A DNA stretch of 64,000 nucleotides from Clostridium grantii DSM 8605. GTDB lineage: Bacteria > Bacillota > Clostridia > Clostridiales > Clostridiaceae. A program made the translations under genes and the position numbers. Positions 45,148 through 53,971 of the stretch are shown here, piece after piece; within the stretch, counting starts at the first letter, position 1, and each line of letters starts with the position of its first letter. The stretch is from contig NZ_FQXM01000005.1 of assembly GCF_900129965.1 (NCBI RefSeq), positions 124,001-188,000 on the forward strand, in the 5' to 3' direction. The notes under the pieces are model-generated. The model was not told where the DNA came from. It did not search any database and saw only the letters and a list, made by a program, of their open reading frames with translations.

Positions 45148-45978
45148 ATGGAAATAAGATATTCGTCACATCCACAGGATTCAAAAAAATATGATACTAC
45201 AGAGTTAAGGGAAAAATATTTAGTTGATAATCTTTTTGTGCCAGGTGAGATGAAGTTGGTTTACAGTCATATTGATAGAATTATAATTGGTAGTATTTCG
45301 CCAACAGACAAAATGCTTGAATTAGAAGGCGGAAAAGAATTAGCAGCGGATTATTTTCTACAAAGAAGAGAATTAGGAATAATAAATATAGGTGAAAGCG
45401 GAATAGTTTATTTAGATGGAGAAGCTTATGAATTATCTGCAAGAGATGGTCTTTATGTAGGTATGGGAGTTAAAGAAGTAAAATTTGCAAGTAAAGATTC
45501 TGAAAAACCAGCAAAATTCTATATAAACAGTGCCCCAGCTCATAAAACTTATCCAACAGTTAAAATTGAGATAAGTAAAGCTAATCCAGTTAAATTAGGA
45601 AGTTTAGAACAATCAAATCTAAGAACAATATATCAATATGTTCATCCAGCAGTTTGTGAAAGTTGTCAATTAGTTATGGGATTAACAGTACTTGAACCAA
45701 ATAATGTTTGGAACACAATGCCTTCACATACTCATGAAAGAAGAATGGAAGTTTATTTATACTTTGACTTAGATGAAGAATCTGCGGTTTTCCATATGAT
45801 GGGCGAGCCCAATGAAACTAGACATATTGTTATGAGAAATGAACAAGCGGTTATATCACCAAGTTGGTCAATTCATTCAGGAGTTGGAACTAAAAATTAC
45901 ACATTTATATGGGGCATGGTTGGAGAAAATCAAACATTTACAGATATGGACCATATTGATATGAAGGATTTATTCTAA
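45148..45978 (+). CDS. kduI: 5-dehydro-4-deoxy-D-glucuronate isomerase KduI
   Basis: 276 residues, the usual length. Cupin-type isomerase with the metal-binding motif PSHTHERRMEVYLYF and the end FTDMDHIDMKDLF, which is strongly conserved in the family; the N-terminal YSSHPQDSKKYDT is also typical. It converts 5-keto-4-deoxyuronate, made from pectin or other uronan lyase products, to 2,5-diketo-3-deoxygluconate in the cytosol. kduD follows after 33 nt. Ribosome site TAGGAGG. Confidence 0.96.
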   Translation: MEIRYSSHPQDSKKYDTTELREKYLVDNLFVPGEMKLVYSHIDRIIIGSISPTDKMLELEGGKELAADYFLQRRELGIINIGESGIVYLDGEAYELSARDGLYVGMGVKEVKFASKDSEKPAKFYINSAPAHKTYPTVKIEISKANPVKLGSLEQSNLRTIYQYVHPAVCESCQLVMGLTVLEPNNVWNTMPSHTHERRMEVYLYFDLDEESAVFHMMGEPNETRHIVMRNEQAVISPSWSIHSGVGTKNYTFIWGMVGENQTFTDMDHIDMKDLF

Positions 45979-46011
45979 ATTAAAAATATAAATTAAAGAG
46001 GAGATAAAAAA

Positions 46012-46794
46012 ATGGATCATTCTTTAGATAGTTTTACAATGGATTATTTTTCACTTAAAGGTAAAGTTGCTATTGTTACAGGCGGAAATACAGGCTTAGG
46101 ACAAGGATATGCAGTGGCACTTGCAAAAGCTGGTGCGGATTTATTTATTCCAACTTATGATACTAATTGGGATGAAACAAGAGAAATTATTGAAAAAGAA
46201 GGAAGAAAAGTAGAGTTTTTTCAAGCTGACTTATCAAATAGAGACAGTATAACAGCTTTAGTTGAAAATTGTATGGAAGTATACGGAAAAATTGATGTTT
46301 TAGTAAATAATGCTGGAACAATAAGAAGAGCTCCTCTTTTAGAATATAAAGATGAAGACTGGAAGGCAGTACTAGATGTAAATTTAAATGCTGTGTATTA
46401 TTTAAGCCAAGATGTAGCTAAAATCATGGTTAAGCAAGGCGGAGGTAAAATAGTTAATGTAGCTTCAATGTTATCTTTCCAAGGAGGTAAATTTGTTCCG
46501 TCTTATACAGCAAGTAAACATGGGGTTGCTGGTGTAACTAAAGCATTTGCTAATGAATTAGCTTGTGAAAATATTCAAATAAATGCAATCGCTCCTGGAT
46601 ATATAGCTACAGCAAATACTGCACCAATAAGAGCAGATGAAAAAAGAAATGCTGAAATATTAGGAAGAATACCTGCAAACAGATGGGGACACCCAGCAGA
46701 TTTAATGGGAGTAGTTGTATTCCTTGCATCAAAAGGTTCAGATTATATGAATGGACATATTTTAGCTATAGATGGTGGTTGGTTAGTTAGATAG
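46012..46794 (+). CDS. kduD: 2-dehydro-3-deoxy-D-gluconate 5-dehydrogenase KduD
   Basis: 260 residues, short-chain dehydrogenase: cofactor site TGGNTGLGQGYA, NNAGTIRRAPL, catalytic YTASKH and the end ILAIDGGWLVR as in KduD. It reduces 2,5-diketo-3-deoxygluconate to KDG after KduI. KDG kinase and aldolase are not in the window. Operon partner of kduI. Confidence 0.94.
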   Translation: MDHSLDSFTMDYFSLKGKVAIVTGGNTGLGQGYAVALAKAGADLFIPTYDTNWDETREIIEKEGRKVEFFQADLSNRDSITALVENCMEVYGKIDVLVNNAGTIRRAPLLEYKDEDWKAVLDVNLNAVYYLSQDVAKIMVKQGGGKIVNVASMLSFQGGKFVPSYTASKHGVAGVTKAFANELACENIQINAIAPGYIATANTAPIRADEKRNAEILGRIPANRWGHPADLMGVVVFLASKGSDYMNGHILAIDGGWLVR

Positions 46795-46831
46795 TTGGAA
46801 AAGATTGAATAAAAAAATTAAAAAATCATGT

Positions 46832-46882
46832 AAGCCTTATTATAGAGGAAGAGTAAAGCTCTTTAATCTAATAGTAAGGCTT
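46832..46882 (+). terminator. Terminator after kduD
   Basis: Imperfect hairpin with arms AAGCCTTATTATA and TAATAGTAAGGCTT and an inner AAGAG/CTCTT stem, followed by TTTTGTTTT. Confidence 0.7.
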
Positions 46883-46892
46883 TTGTTTTAGG

Positions 46893-46921
46893 TTGAATCA
46901 GCTTTAAAACTATGTTATATT
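46893..46921 (+). promoter_or_regulatory. Predicted promoter of LacI regulator gene
   Basis: TTGAAT 46893-46898, 17-nt spacer, TATATT 46916-46921, giving a leader of about 110 nt that includes repeat copy E. Confidence 0.5.
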
Positions 46922-46953
46922 GTAATGAGAATTAAGTTTCATTGAAATGACAC

Positions 46954-47001
46954 TATAGGGAACCCATTGTGAAACTTAATAGTTGAACTGGGATACCTAT
47001 A
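46954..47001. repeat. Palindromic repeat element, copy E (48-bp short form)
   Basis: Runs from TATAGGGAACCCA to TGGGATACCTATA, near-complementary ends, with the core TTGTGAAACTTAATAGTTGA identical to copy B. It lies in the predicted leader of the LacI gene. Confidence 0.75.
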
Positions 47002-47038
47002 TTTCAATGATTAATTTAATAGTTCGGGAGGAAATTTT

Positions 47039-48025
47039 ATGGCCACAGTTGATGATGTAGTTAAAGAATCAGGGGTATCCAGGAGTACAGTTTTTAGATT
47101 TTTAAATGGACAGAATGTTAGAGAAGATAGTAAAAACAAAATAATAGAATCTATGAAAAAATTAAATTATAAAACAGAAGAAATAAAAAAATTAGATAAT
47201 TTGAATATAGAAATAAGCATATGTCATGATCATTATGATTTTCAAGGATTTTCGGATGTGGTTAGCGGAATAACAGAGTATGCGCAGGAAAATGGGATAA
47301 GGATTTATTTGTCAAGCAGAACGGGAGAGCAAATAGATAAAGATTATACGGACATAAATGAAGAAAATAAAGTTCATGGAGTGCTGGTAGTTGGTAAAAA
47401 TAAAGTTGATGAATTAAAAGAAGCTAGTTATTTATCAAAAAATAATATTCCTTTTATTTTAGTTAATAGAAAAATTAATGATGAGAATATAAGTTATGTA
47501 ACCACGGATGTGGAAAAAGGTGCTTATGAGATCACTAATTATCTTATTAGTTTAGGACACAAAGACATATTAGTTGCAGGAAATCCAGATGAACTTTTAA
47601 TTGATGAACATAAAATGAGAGGGTATAAAAAAGCACTGGAAGATAACGGAGTAGAATTTAATGAAAAATTATATATAAAAACAAATAAAATAAATTTGGA
47701 GAATGACTTAAGAAAAGCACTAGAAGCAGGTAATACTCCTACAGCTTTTTTTGGTATTTGTGATAGTGATGCCATTAAATTTATGAATGTAGCTACAAGC
47801 ATGGGGATGAAAATTCCAAAAGATATATCCATTGTGGGCATGGACAATATAAGTATGGCTCAATATATTAACCCCCCTTTAACAACTATAGATATGTTTT
47901 TTAAAAAAATGGGAAGTGTTGCCATGGAACAACTTATGCAATTGATTGATAAAAAAATTAAAAGTATAAAAACAATTATTGACCATGAATTAATTGTTAG
48001 AGAGTCTTGTAAGAAATTAAAATAA
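47039..48025 (+). CDS. LacI-family regulator of the kdu cluster
   Basis: 328 residues. Helix-turn-helix TVDDVVKESGVSRSTVFRFLNGQNV, shorter hinge, sugar sensor domain (GHKDILVAGNPD, PKDISIVGMDNISM, VRESCKKL end). Position right after kduID suggests it governs uronate use. ATG follows GGGAGGAAA. Confidence 0.87.
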   Translation: MATVDDVVKESGVSRSTVFRFLNGQNVREDSKNKIIESMKKLNYKTEEIKKLDNLNIEISICHDHYDFQGFSDVVSGITEYAQENGIRIYLSSRTGEQIDKDYTDINEENKVHGVLVVGKNKVDELKEASYLSKNNIPFILVNRKINDENISYVTTDVEKGAYEITNYLISLGHKDILVAGNPDELLIDEHKMRGYKKALEDNGVEFNEKLYIKTNKINLENDLRKALEAGNTPTAFFGICDSDAIKFMNVATSMGMKIPKDISIVGMDNISMAQYINPPLTTIDMFFKKMGSVAMEQLMQLIDKKIKSIKTIIDHELIVRESCKKLK

Positions 48026-48112
48026 TTGTTATGAAAAAATCAAATGTAATATTGCGTATAATTTATATTTAAACATATTAAAATATAAATTATATTGTAC
48101 AAAAAATAAGAA

Positions 48113-48152
48113 GAATAGCCATAAATAATCATTTGATAATTTATGGATATTC
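48113..48152. terminator. Hairpin between convergent LacI and COG0523 genes
   Basis: Arms GAATAGCCATAAAT / ATTTATGGATATTC (one mismatch), 12-nt loop; T-rich only on one side. Confidence 0.55.
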
Positions 48153-48179
48153 CTTATATAAAGAGAAAAAAGAAGTTAA

Positions 48180-49184
48180 TTAAATAACTTCTAAAGAAGT
48201 ATTTATGTGTTCACTCCAGGCTTTTCTTATGATTTTTTCGATTTCTTCCTTTTCTAGTAAAGTTGTTTCATAAGTTGTAATAAGCATTAATTGAGATTTA
48301 GCATGTTTTCTTTCGATTCTTTTCTCACTGTAATTTGAGGAAGCTAAATCTATCTGATACCAATATTCTCCATCAAAAACATCTCCTTTAATTCTGAAAA
48401 AGGTATCTTTTAATGCTAAAGAAAATAACTTAACAGAATTTTTATCCAAGAAAGCATCTGATTTTAAATTAAAAGCTTTTAATCTATTCAAAGGAGTATT
48501 GGATGTTGGAGTAGGCTTTAAATTTAAGGTTAAAAGTTCTTTTTCTTCACAAGAACCATCCATATAAGGGGATCTATTAATTTTATCTTCTTTAATTTTA
48601 TCCCAGAAGTCCTGTTTTAGATTACAATAACTTCCTTGGTGAATCTCAGTTGATGGATTAAGATGAGTAATAATACTAAAAATAGTATTTATTCTTTCAT
48701 CATTAATTAAGTCAATTTTATTCAAAACAATAAAATCACTATAAATAACTCCTTTTTTAACAGCAGGAAGCACTTGAACTAATTCTACAAAATTTGTACT
48801 ATCGATTAAAGCAATTGTACCCTTATAATCATAAGCATCCCCATAATTTTTTTCTATAAGTTCTAGAATTGTTCTAGTGTTAGAGGGGTCACCTATGCCA
48901 GAGGATTCTACAAAAACATGATCTAAATCATGTTCAGATAACTTACCTAAAGCTGTTATAAAAGTTCCTTTTAAGCAAGAACAAAAAATAGCTCCGTTAT
49001 TTATCTCAATTAAATCTTTATTGGGATCTGAAACTCTATAACCATCTATACTTTCATTTCCAAATTCATTCATTACTATACCGATTTTTTCATTTTTGAA
49101 TTGTTCAATCAATAGATTTAAAAAGGTGGTTTTTCCAGAACCTAAAAATCCAGTAATAAAATATAACTTTATTTTCTTTTTCAT
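48180..49184 (-). CDS. CobW/COG0523-family GTPase (metallochaperone type)
   Basis: 334 residues from ATG 49184 (GAGGTG upstream). G3E-family P-loop GTPase: Walker A GFLGSGKTT, MNEFGNESIDG, a Cys pair in IFCSCLKG, VESSGIGDP, and NKIDL for guanine recognition; the C-terminal CobW_C domain ends the protein. COG0523 proteins deliver metals or help cobalamin handling. Here it sits downstream of a corrinoid protein and a UroD-family methyltransferase. It might therefore insert zinc into the methyltransferase or cobalt into the corrinoid system; this is inference. The canonical CXCC motif is reduced to CSC. Confidence 0.85.
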   Translation of the reverse strand: MKKKIKLYFITGFLGSGKTTFLNLLIEQFKNEKIGIVMNEFGNESIDGYRVSDPNKDLIEINNGAIFCSCLKGTFITALGKLSEHDLDHVFVESSGIGDPSNTRTILELIEKNYGDAYDYKGTIALIDSTNFVELVQVLPAVKKGVIYSDFIVLNKIDLINDERINTIFSIITHLNPSTEIHQGSYCNLKQDFWDKIKEDKINRSPYMDGSCEEKELLTLNLKPTPTSNTPLNRLKAFNLKSDAFLDKNSVKLFSLALKDTFFRIKGDVFDGEYWYQIDLASSNYSEKRIERKHAKSQLMLITTYETTLLEKEEIEKIIRKAWSEHINTSLEVI

Positions 49185-49231
49185 AAACAATACACCTCAT
49201 CTTTAAGTAGTTTATAGCATAGTATAATAAA

Positions 49232-49262
49232 TAGAAGCAAACCAACTTATGGATTGCTTCTA
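49232..49262 (-). terminator. Terminator after corrinoid protein gene
   Basis: Arms TAGAAGCAAACC / GGATTGCTTCTA (one mismatch), 7-nt loop, T-rich after it on the minus strand. It separates the methyltransferase-corrinoid unit from the GTPase gene. Confidence 0.7.
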
Positions 49263-49304
49263 AACTTTTTATAATTGTTTTGGGATAGTGGGGAAAATTA
49301 TTAT

Positions 49305-49937
49305 TTAGCTAACTAAAGATTTTGCAACCTCTGCAGCTGAAGCAGCATCTGGAGTATAATAATCTGCGCCTATTTCTTTTGCAAAATTAGTTGTTATAGG
49401 AGCTCCTCCTACCATTACCTTGAAGTTATCTCTAACTCCTCTTTTATTTAACTCTTCAATAACATCTTTCATTCTACCCATTGTAGTAGTGAGTAATGCA
49501 GACATTGCTATTATATCAGCGCCGCTTTCTATAGCAGCATCAACAAATTTTTCGGGAGATACATCTACACCAACATCTATAACTTCAAAGCCTGCACCTT
49601 TTACCATCATTGCAACTAAGTTTTTACCGATATCGTGTAAATCCCCTTTAACTGTTCCAATAACAAATTTTCCTAATGGTTTAACTCCTTGAGAAGCCAG
49701 TAAAGGTTCTAAAACTTTAAGGCCAGAATTCATGGCTCTTGCAGCAATTAATACTTCAGGAACATAAATTTCGTTTTTCTTGAATTTTTCTCCAATTATA
49801 CTCATACCAGATAATAATCCTTCGTTTAAGATAGTATCTGCTTTTTCATTATTAGATATAGCTTCTTCAACCAATTCTTGAACCTTTTTTGCATTACCTT
49901 TTTGTAACATTAAAGACATTTCTTCGTATAAACTCAT
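49305..49937 (-). CDS. Corrinoid (B12-binding) protein of a methyltransferase system
   Basis: 210 residues from ATG 49937 (AAGGAGTG upstream). Helical cap domain (about 1-88) and Rossmann B12 domain with the cobalt lower-ligand motif GDLHDIG (H101), SALLTTTMG and VGGAP, the pattern of MtaC/MtbC/MttC and acetogen O-demethylase corrinoid proteins. It carries the methyl group on Co between donor and acceptor methyltransferases. Encoded 42 nt downstream of the UroD-family methyltransferase and surely its partner. Confidence 0.93.
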   Translation of the reverse strand: MSLYEEMSLMLQKGNAKKVQELVEEAISNNEKADTILNEGLLSGMSIIGEKFKKNEIYVPEVLIAARAMNSGLKVLEPLLASQGVKPLGKFVIGTVKGDLHDIGKNLVAMMVKGAGFEVIDVGVDVSPEKFVDAAIESGADIIAMSALLTTTMGRMKDVIEELNKRGVRDNFKVMVGGAPITTNFAKEIGADYYTPDAASAAEVAKSLVS

Positions 49938-49979
49938 TTTAATACACTCCTTTTTATTTAAATTCATATAGTTTTTTAA

Positions 49980-51335
49980 TTAAAGTCTTTTATCTATTTC
50001 TTTCATTAATTCTGTTTCGCTTGGTATTAAGTTATCGAAAACCAAATCGTTGTTGATAAGCATTGCTGGTAAATTTGAAACTCCTAGTTTCATAACTCTT
50101 GCAATTCCAGCTTTTGATTTAATCAAAGATTCTCTATATTGAACTTTGTCACCATACTTAGGTAAAATTCTTTTAACAGATTCTAGCATATATTGGCAAG
50201 GAGCACATCCTTCTGAATCCAATGTAATTATTTCAATAAAAGCTTTACCACTTTCTACAATTATATCTTCAAATACTTGCACATCTTTTTCATCTTCATA
50301 TTGTCTATCTGATTTAAACACATCTAAGGAAGTAAATTCACCTCTTACAAATTGAGAAATGGCTACAATATTTTCTACCGGAGTATCAAAAGGCATATCA
50401 CATCCAGGAGATAAAATATATCCTGGTTTTCCACCAGCTATTTCGATTTGTGATTTAGCTTCAGCAACATTTTCCATAGGAGAACCAAATAACATTTTTG
50501 TAGTTAAAGGAAGATTTCCACCTATACATATTTTATATTTATCTGCTAATTCTCTAGCAAAAGATAAACTAACATTTTCATCAAAAGCAAGACCATCTGG
50601 TTCAGTTTGGCACATTAATTCAAGACATTTAGTTGCATCTCCACAACAGAAAGTTGTTACTTTTAAACCTAAATCTTTAATATAAGTATTTAAATCTTTT
50701 AAATAAGGGAAAACAAATTCTTCAAAATGATCTGGAGAAATTTGTGTTACCATAGGATCTACTGTAGCAATAATGTGAACTCCAGTGGTAGAATACATTT
50801 TTGAAAAATCTTTTGCAACTTGTGTAGTAAAGTCCATTACTTCTTTAACTTTATCTGGATCTAATATCATATCCATAAATAAGTTTGTTCCCATTAAGTG
50901 AGAAGCTAAAGTAAAAGGACCACAAATCAAAGCATAAAGAGCAATTTCATCACCAAGTTTTTCGGAAATTCTTCTTGCAGCTTCTAATACTATAGGATAT
51001 CTTCCATCATTTTCAGTAGGAAACTTCAAGTCTTTAACTGATTTTTCTTCTAATATATGACCCATTACAGCAGGTGGATTATTTTCAGACCATCGAAGTT
51101 CACAACCTAAGGCTTCAGGCTCAATTTGAAGGTCAAAAGCTATTGGCAGACCATCAGGTTTATATAATTCATAAGCGGCTAATACACCATTTACAATATT
51201 ATCAGCACTTTTTAAATATGTTTCTGCATTCATATCAATTAAGTTTGCAGTTTGAACTCCGGCATAAGGGACCCAAGGTGTTCTATCTACAGTTTCAAAA
51301 CTTAAAGATTTTAAAACTCTTTCTTTACTATTCAT
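49980..51335 (-). CDS. UroD/MtaA-family methyltransferase fused to a thioredoxin-like domain
   Basis: 451 residues. Residues about 1-335 form a uroporphyrinogen-decarboxylase-fold barrel of the MtaA/CmuA/O-demethylase group (SKERVLKSLSFETVDRTPW; zinc-site candidates C231 in FCCGD and C312 in SPGCDMP). Residues about 360-451 form a thioredoxin-like domain with CAPC (C377, C380) and a cis-Pro-like NLPAM. MtaA proteins use H-X-C plus a distant Cys for zinc; here the His position reads Phe229. It could move a methyl group from a methoxylated substrate to the corrinoid protein, or from corrinoid to a thiol. ATG follows GGAGG. Confidence 0.82.
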   Translation of the reverse strand: MNSKERVLKSLSFETVDRTPWVPYAGVQTANLIDMNAETYLKSADNIVNGVLAAYELYKPDGLPIAFDLQIEPEALGCELRWSENNPPAVMGHILEEKSVKDLKFPTENDGRYPIVLEAARRISEKLGDEIALYALICGPFTLASHLMGTNLFMDMILDPDKVKEVMDFTTQVAKDFSKMYSTTGVHIIATVDPMVTQISPDHFEEFVFPYLKDLNTYIKDLGLKVTTFCCGDATKCLELMCQTEPDGLAFDENVSLSFARELADKYKICIGGNLPLTTKMLFGSPMENVAEAKSQIEIAGGKPGYILSPGCDMPFDTPVENIVAISQFVRGEFTSLDVFKSDRQYEDEKDVQVFEDIIVESGKAFIEIITLDSEGCAPCQYMLESVKRILPKYGDKVQYRESLIKSKAGIARVMKLGVSNLPAMLINNDLVFDNLIPSETELMKEIDKRL

Positions 51336-51374
51336 TATTTACCTCCAGTGTATATTTATTATATATTATTTGTA

Positions 51375-51402
51375 ATAGTTTACTTGTTTATGTTTAAACT
51401 AT
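51375..51402. promoter_or_regulatory. Inverted repeat in the divergent corrinoid-cluster promoter region
   Basis: ATAGTTTA / TAAACTAT arms, 12 nt apart, between the divergent methyltransferase and MetH-activation-like genes. A regulator site for one of the AraC proteins is possible. No cobalamin riboswitch features are seen in this 200-bp region. Confidence 0.4.
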
Positions 51403-51538
51403 ATCACATCTAAAAAAATCACTATTGAAATAAATTTTGTATTTTTGTACTATTTTTTGATGTTTCTTTTTTTCTATTATAATTCCAAAAATCGTGATAA
51501 AATTATAAAAAAAGAACAAATTTAAAGGAGAATTTTGT

Positions 51539-52186
51539 ATGCCTATTGTTAAAAATTATACTTGTGAGCCAAGAAAAAACATTGTATTTAACTCAATAGA
51601 TTGCTTTGAAGATAGCCCAGTATATGAATATGCAACTGAAGTATTTGAAAGTTTAAAGGATAATCTTAATGAATTTTTAGATTTATCTATGATTTATACA
51701 AATGTAGAGATTGCAAAAGAAATTGAGTTTCATATACCAAAGTGCTATAACAAACTATGTTTATGCTTTGTTACTCTTGGGACAAAGGTCTTAGATAAAA
51801 TTCAAGAATACTTTGAAGAGGATAGTTACTTTGAAGGTATGCTGTTAGATTCAATTTGTGATGATATACTTTTTCAATACAGCAATAAACTGGCACAGCA
51901 TATAAAAGAATTAGCAGAAAATAATAACCAAGGAGTAAGCAAAAAAATTTCTCCAGGGGATGATCAATATCCTATGGAATATAATAAATTTATTATTGAC
52001 AATTTAATTGAAAAAGAGAAACTAGATATAAATATAGGTTATACAGAATCATATATGATCTATCCAGTAAAATCATTGGCATTTATTTATGCTCAAGGGG
52101 ACAATATAAAATCAGAGAAAGATCACAATTGTGCACTTTGTAAAAATACAGATTGCAAGTTTAGGGAGGAAAAAATATGTCACTAG
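51539..52186 (+). CDS. MetH activation-domain-like protein of corrinoid system
   Basis: 215 residues. It resembles the stand-alone proteins related to the activation (SAM-binding) domain of cobalamin-dependent methionine synthase: FVTLGTKVLDKI, a helical middle, ISPGDDQYPMEYN, IGYTESYMIYPVKS. The end has four cysteines (C198, C201, C206, C214), possibly binding metal. Such proteins accompany corrinoid methyltransferases in acetogens; a role in reductive reactivation of Co is the usual idea. It overlaps the next gene by 10 nt. Confidence 0.75.
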   Translation: MPIVKNYTCEPRKNIVFNSIDCFEDSPVYEYATEVFESLKDNLNEFLDLSMIYTNVEIAKEIEFHIPKCYNKLCLCFVTLGTKVLDKIQEYFEEDSYFEGMLLDSICDDILFQYSNKLAQHIKELAENNNQGVSKKISPGDDQYPMEYNKFIIDNLIEKEKLDINIGYTESYMIYPVKSLAFIYAQGDNIKSEKDHNCALCKNTDCKFREEKICH

Positions 52187-53955
52187 AAGCAAAAATCATA
52201 TTAGAAGATAATGAGACAATTATTCAATTAAATCCAGGCGAAAGCTTATTAAAAAACCTTACAAATAATAATTTCAAACTAGAAAGTCCTTGTGGGGGAA
52301 AAGGAAGTTGTGGTAAATGTAAAATTAGAATTTTACAGGGACAGGTTATACCTAGTTCTCAGGATAAAATATATTTCTCGGAAGATGAATTAATTAAGGG
52401 ATATAGATTAGCTTGTACATGTTACCCAGAAGAATGTGTTATTATAGAAGTAGAAAAGAATTTTTCTTGTAATTATGAAATAATAACTACTAATAAAATT
52501 CAAAAGATATCAAAAGATAATTTAAGAGTAAACATATATGAAGTTAAAATTAATGAAGAAATATTAGAAGAAATTAATAATATAACTTCTTATATTAATA
52601 AAACTCTTCAACTACAATTAAACTATTCTTTAGATTCTTTAGAAAAATTGGCTTTTTTATTAAAAGATGATATTACAATAATTGATAAAATTTATATAAA
52701 AACTATGGAAGCAAAGGTTATTGATGTTTCCACAAAACCAATAGATTCATACGGAATAGCAATAGACATAGGAACCACTACTCTTGCAATTTCTTTAATT
52801 GATATGAAAACAGGAAATATTATAAATAATTACTCATCAATTAATCCACAACAAAAATATGGATATGATGTTATAACTAGAATACAATATGCTTCTGAAG
52901 ACGAGAAAAACTTAAAAGAAATGAGCAAGTTAATAAGTAGTGCTTTAGAGGAATCAATAAATAAATTGTTAAGTATGTCAAATATAGACAAATTATTATT
53001 GGATTGTATAACCATTGCAGGAAATACCACAATGATTCAATTACTTTTGGGTTTAGATTCATTCTCTATAAGTTTGGCTCCATTTACCATGATTACTAAC
53101 CAAATTATAGATTTAAGTTACGCAGAAGTTTTTAAAACACATAATTTAAAAGCAAAGATTTTCCTACTTCCTTCAGTATCGGCTTATGTAGGTGGAGATA
53201 TAACATCAGGTATATATACAACTGATATGGGGCACAAAGATTTTATATCAATTCTTTTAGATATAGGAACTAATGGAGAAATGGTTATAGGTAACAAAGA
53301 TAAACTTATGTCGGCTTCCACTGCAGCAGGACCAGCTTTTGAAGGAGCAAAAATAAAATATGGTGTTGGAGGAGTAAAAGGAGCTATTGAAGCTATAAAA
53401 ATAGAAGGAAACAAAGTTTTAGTAAAAACAATAGCTAATGAACCACCACTGGGAATCTGTGGTACAGGGGTAGTGGATATTGTAAGTGAGCTATTAGATA
53501 ACAAAATAATAGATGAAACAGGATATTTAAATGAAGAATATTTGAATGAAGATAAAGAGTATTTTATAACAAATAAAGAAGATAAAACTAATATTGGATT
53601 TACTCAAAAGGATATCCGGGAAGTGCAATTAGCTAAAGCTGCTATACTTGCTGGAATCGAAGTTTTAATACAATCTTATCAATGTAGCTATGAAGATATT
53701 GATAAAATATATTTATCTGGAGGATTTGGAACTAAACTTCATTTTGAGCAAGCAATAAATATTGGTTTATTGCCAAAAGAATTAAAAGAAAAGATAGTGC
53801 CTATTGGGAATTCTTCTTTAGACGGAGCAATAAAATTTTTGTTAAATAAAGACGCATCAAATGAGTTAGAAAATATTATAAGAAAAACAGATTATATTGA
53901 ACTATCCTTAAATCAAGATTTTAACAATAAATTTATAGATAATATGTATTTTTAA
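52177..53955 (+). CDS. RACo-type corrinoid activation protein (2Fe-2S ferredoxin + ASKHA ATPase)
   Basis: 592 residues. N-terminal 2Fe-2S ferredoxin domain with C39, C45, C48 and C80 (SPCGGKGSCGKC...RLACTC), a linker, then an ASKHA actin-like ATPase half from about 192 (AIDIGTTTLAIS, GYDVITRIQYA, LLDIGTNGEMV, GPAFEGAKI, YLSGGFGTKL). This is the architecture of RACo/DUF4445 proteins, which use ATP to return inactive Co(II) corrinoid proteins to Co(I). Its substrate should be the corrinoid protein at 49305-49937. Ribosome site GGGAGGA. Confidence 0.92.
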   Translation: MSLEAKIILEDNETIIQLNPGESLLKNLTNNNFKLESPCGGKGSCGKCKIRILQGQVIPSSQDKIYFSEDELIKGYRLACTCYPEECVIIEVEKNFSCNYEIITTNKIQKISKDNLRVNIYEVKINEEILEEINNITSYINKTLQLQLNYSLDSLEKLAFLLKDDITIIDKIYIKTMEAKVIDVSTKPIDSYGIAIDIGTTTLAISLIDMKTGNIINNYSSINPQQKYGYDVITRIQYASEDEKNLKEMSKLISSALEESINKLLSMSNIDKLLLDCITIAGNTTMIQLLLGLDSFSISLAPFTMITNQIIDLSYAEVFKTHNLKAKIFLLPSVSAYVGGDITSGIYTTDMGHKDFISILLDIGTNGEMVIGNKDKLMSASTAAGPAFEGAKIKYGVGGVKGAIEAIKIEGNKVLVKTIANEPPLGICGTGVVDIVSELLDNKIIDETGYLNEEYLNEDKEYFITNKEDKTNIGFTQKDIREVQLAKAAILAGIEVLIQSYQCSYEDIDKIYLSGGFGTKLHFEQAINIGLLPKELKEKIVPIGNSSLDGAIKFLLNKDASNELENIIRKTDYIELSLNQDFNNKFIDNMYF

Positions 53956-53971
53956 TATTGGAGGTTTTTGC

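Noticed and set aside
51336..51538. Cobalamin riboswitch in the divergent leader of the corrinoid genes
   Set aside because: The region is almost pure AT with only a short inverted repeat; the conserved B12-box and surrounding helices are not seen.
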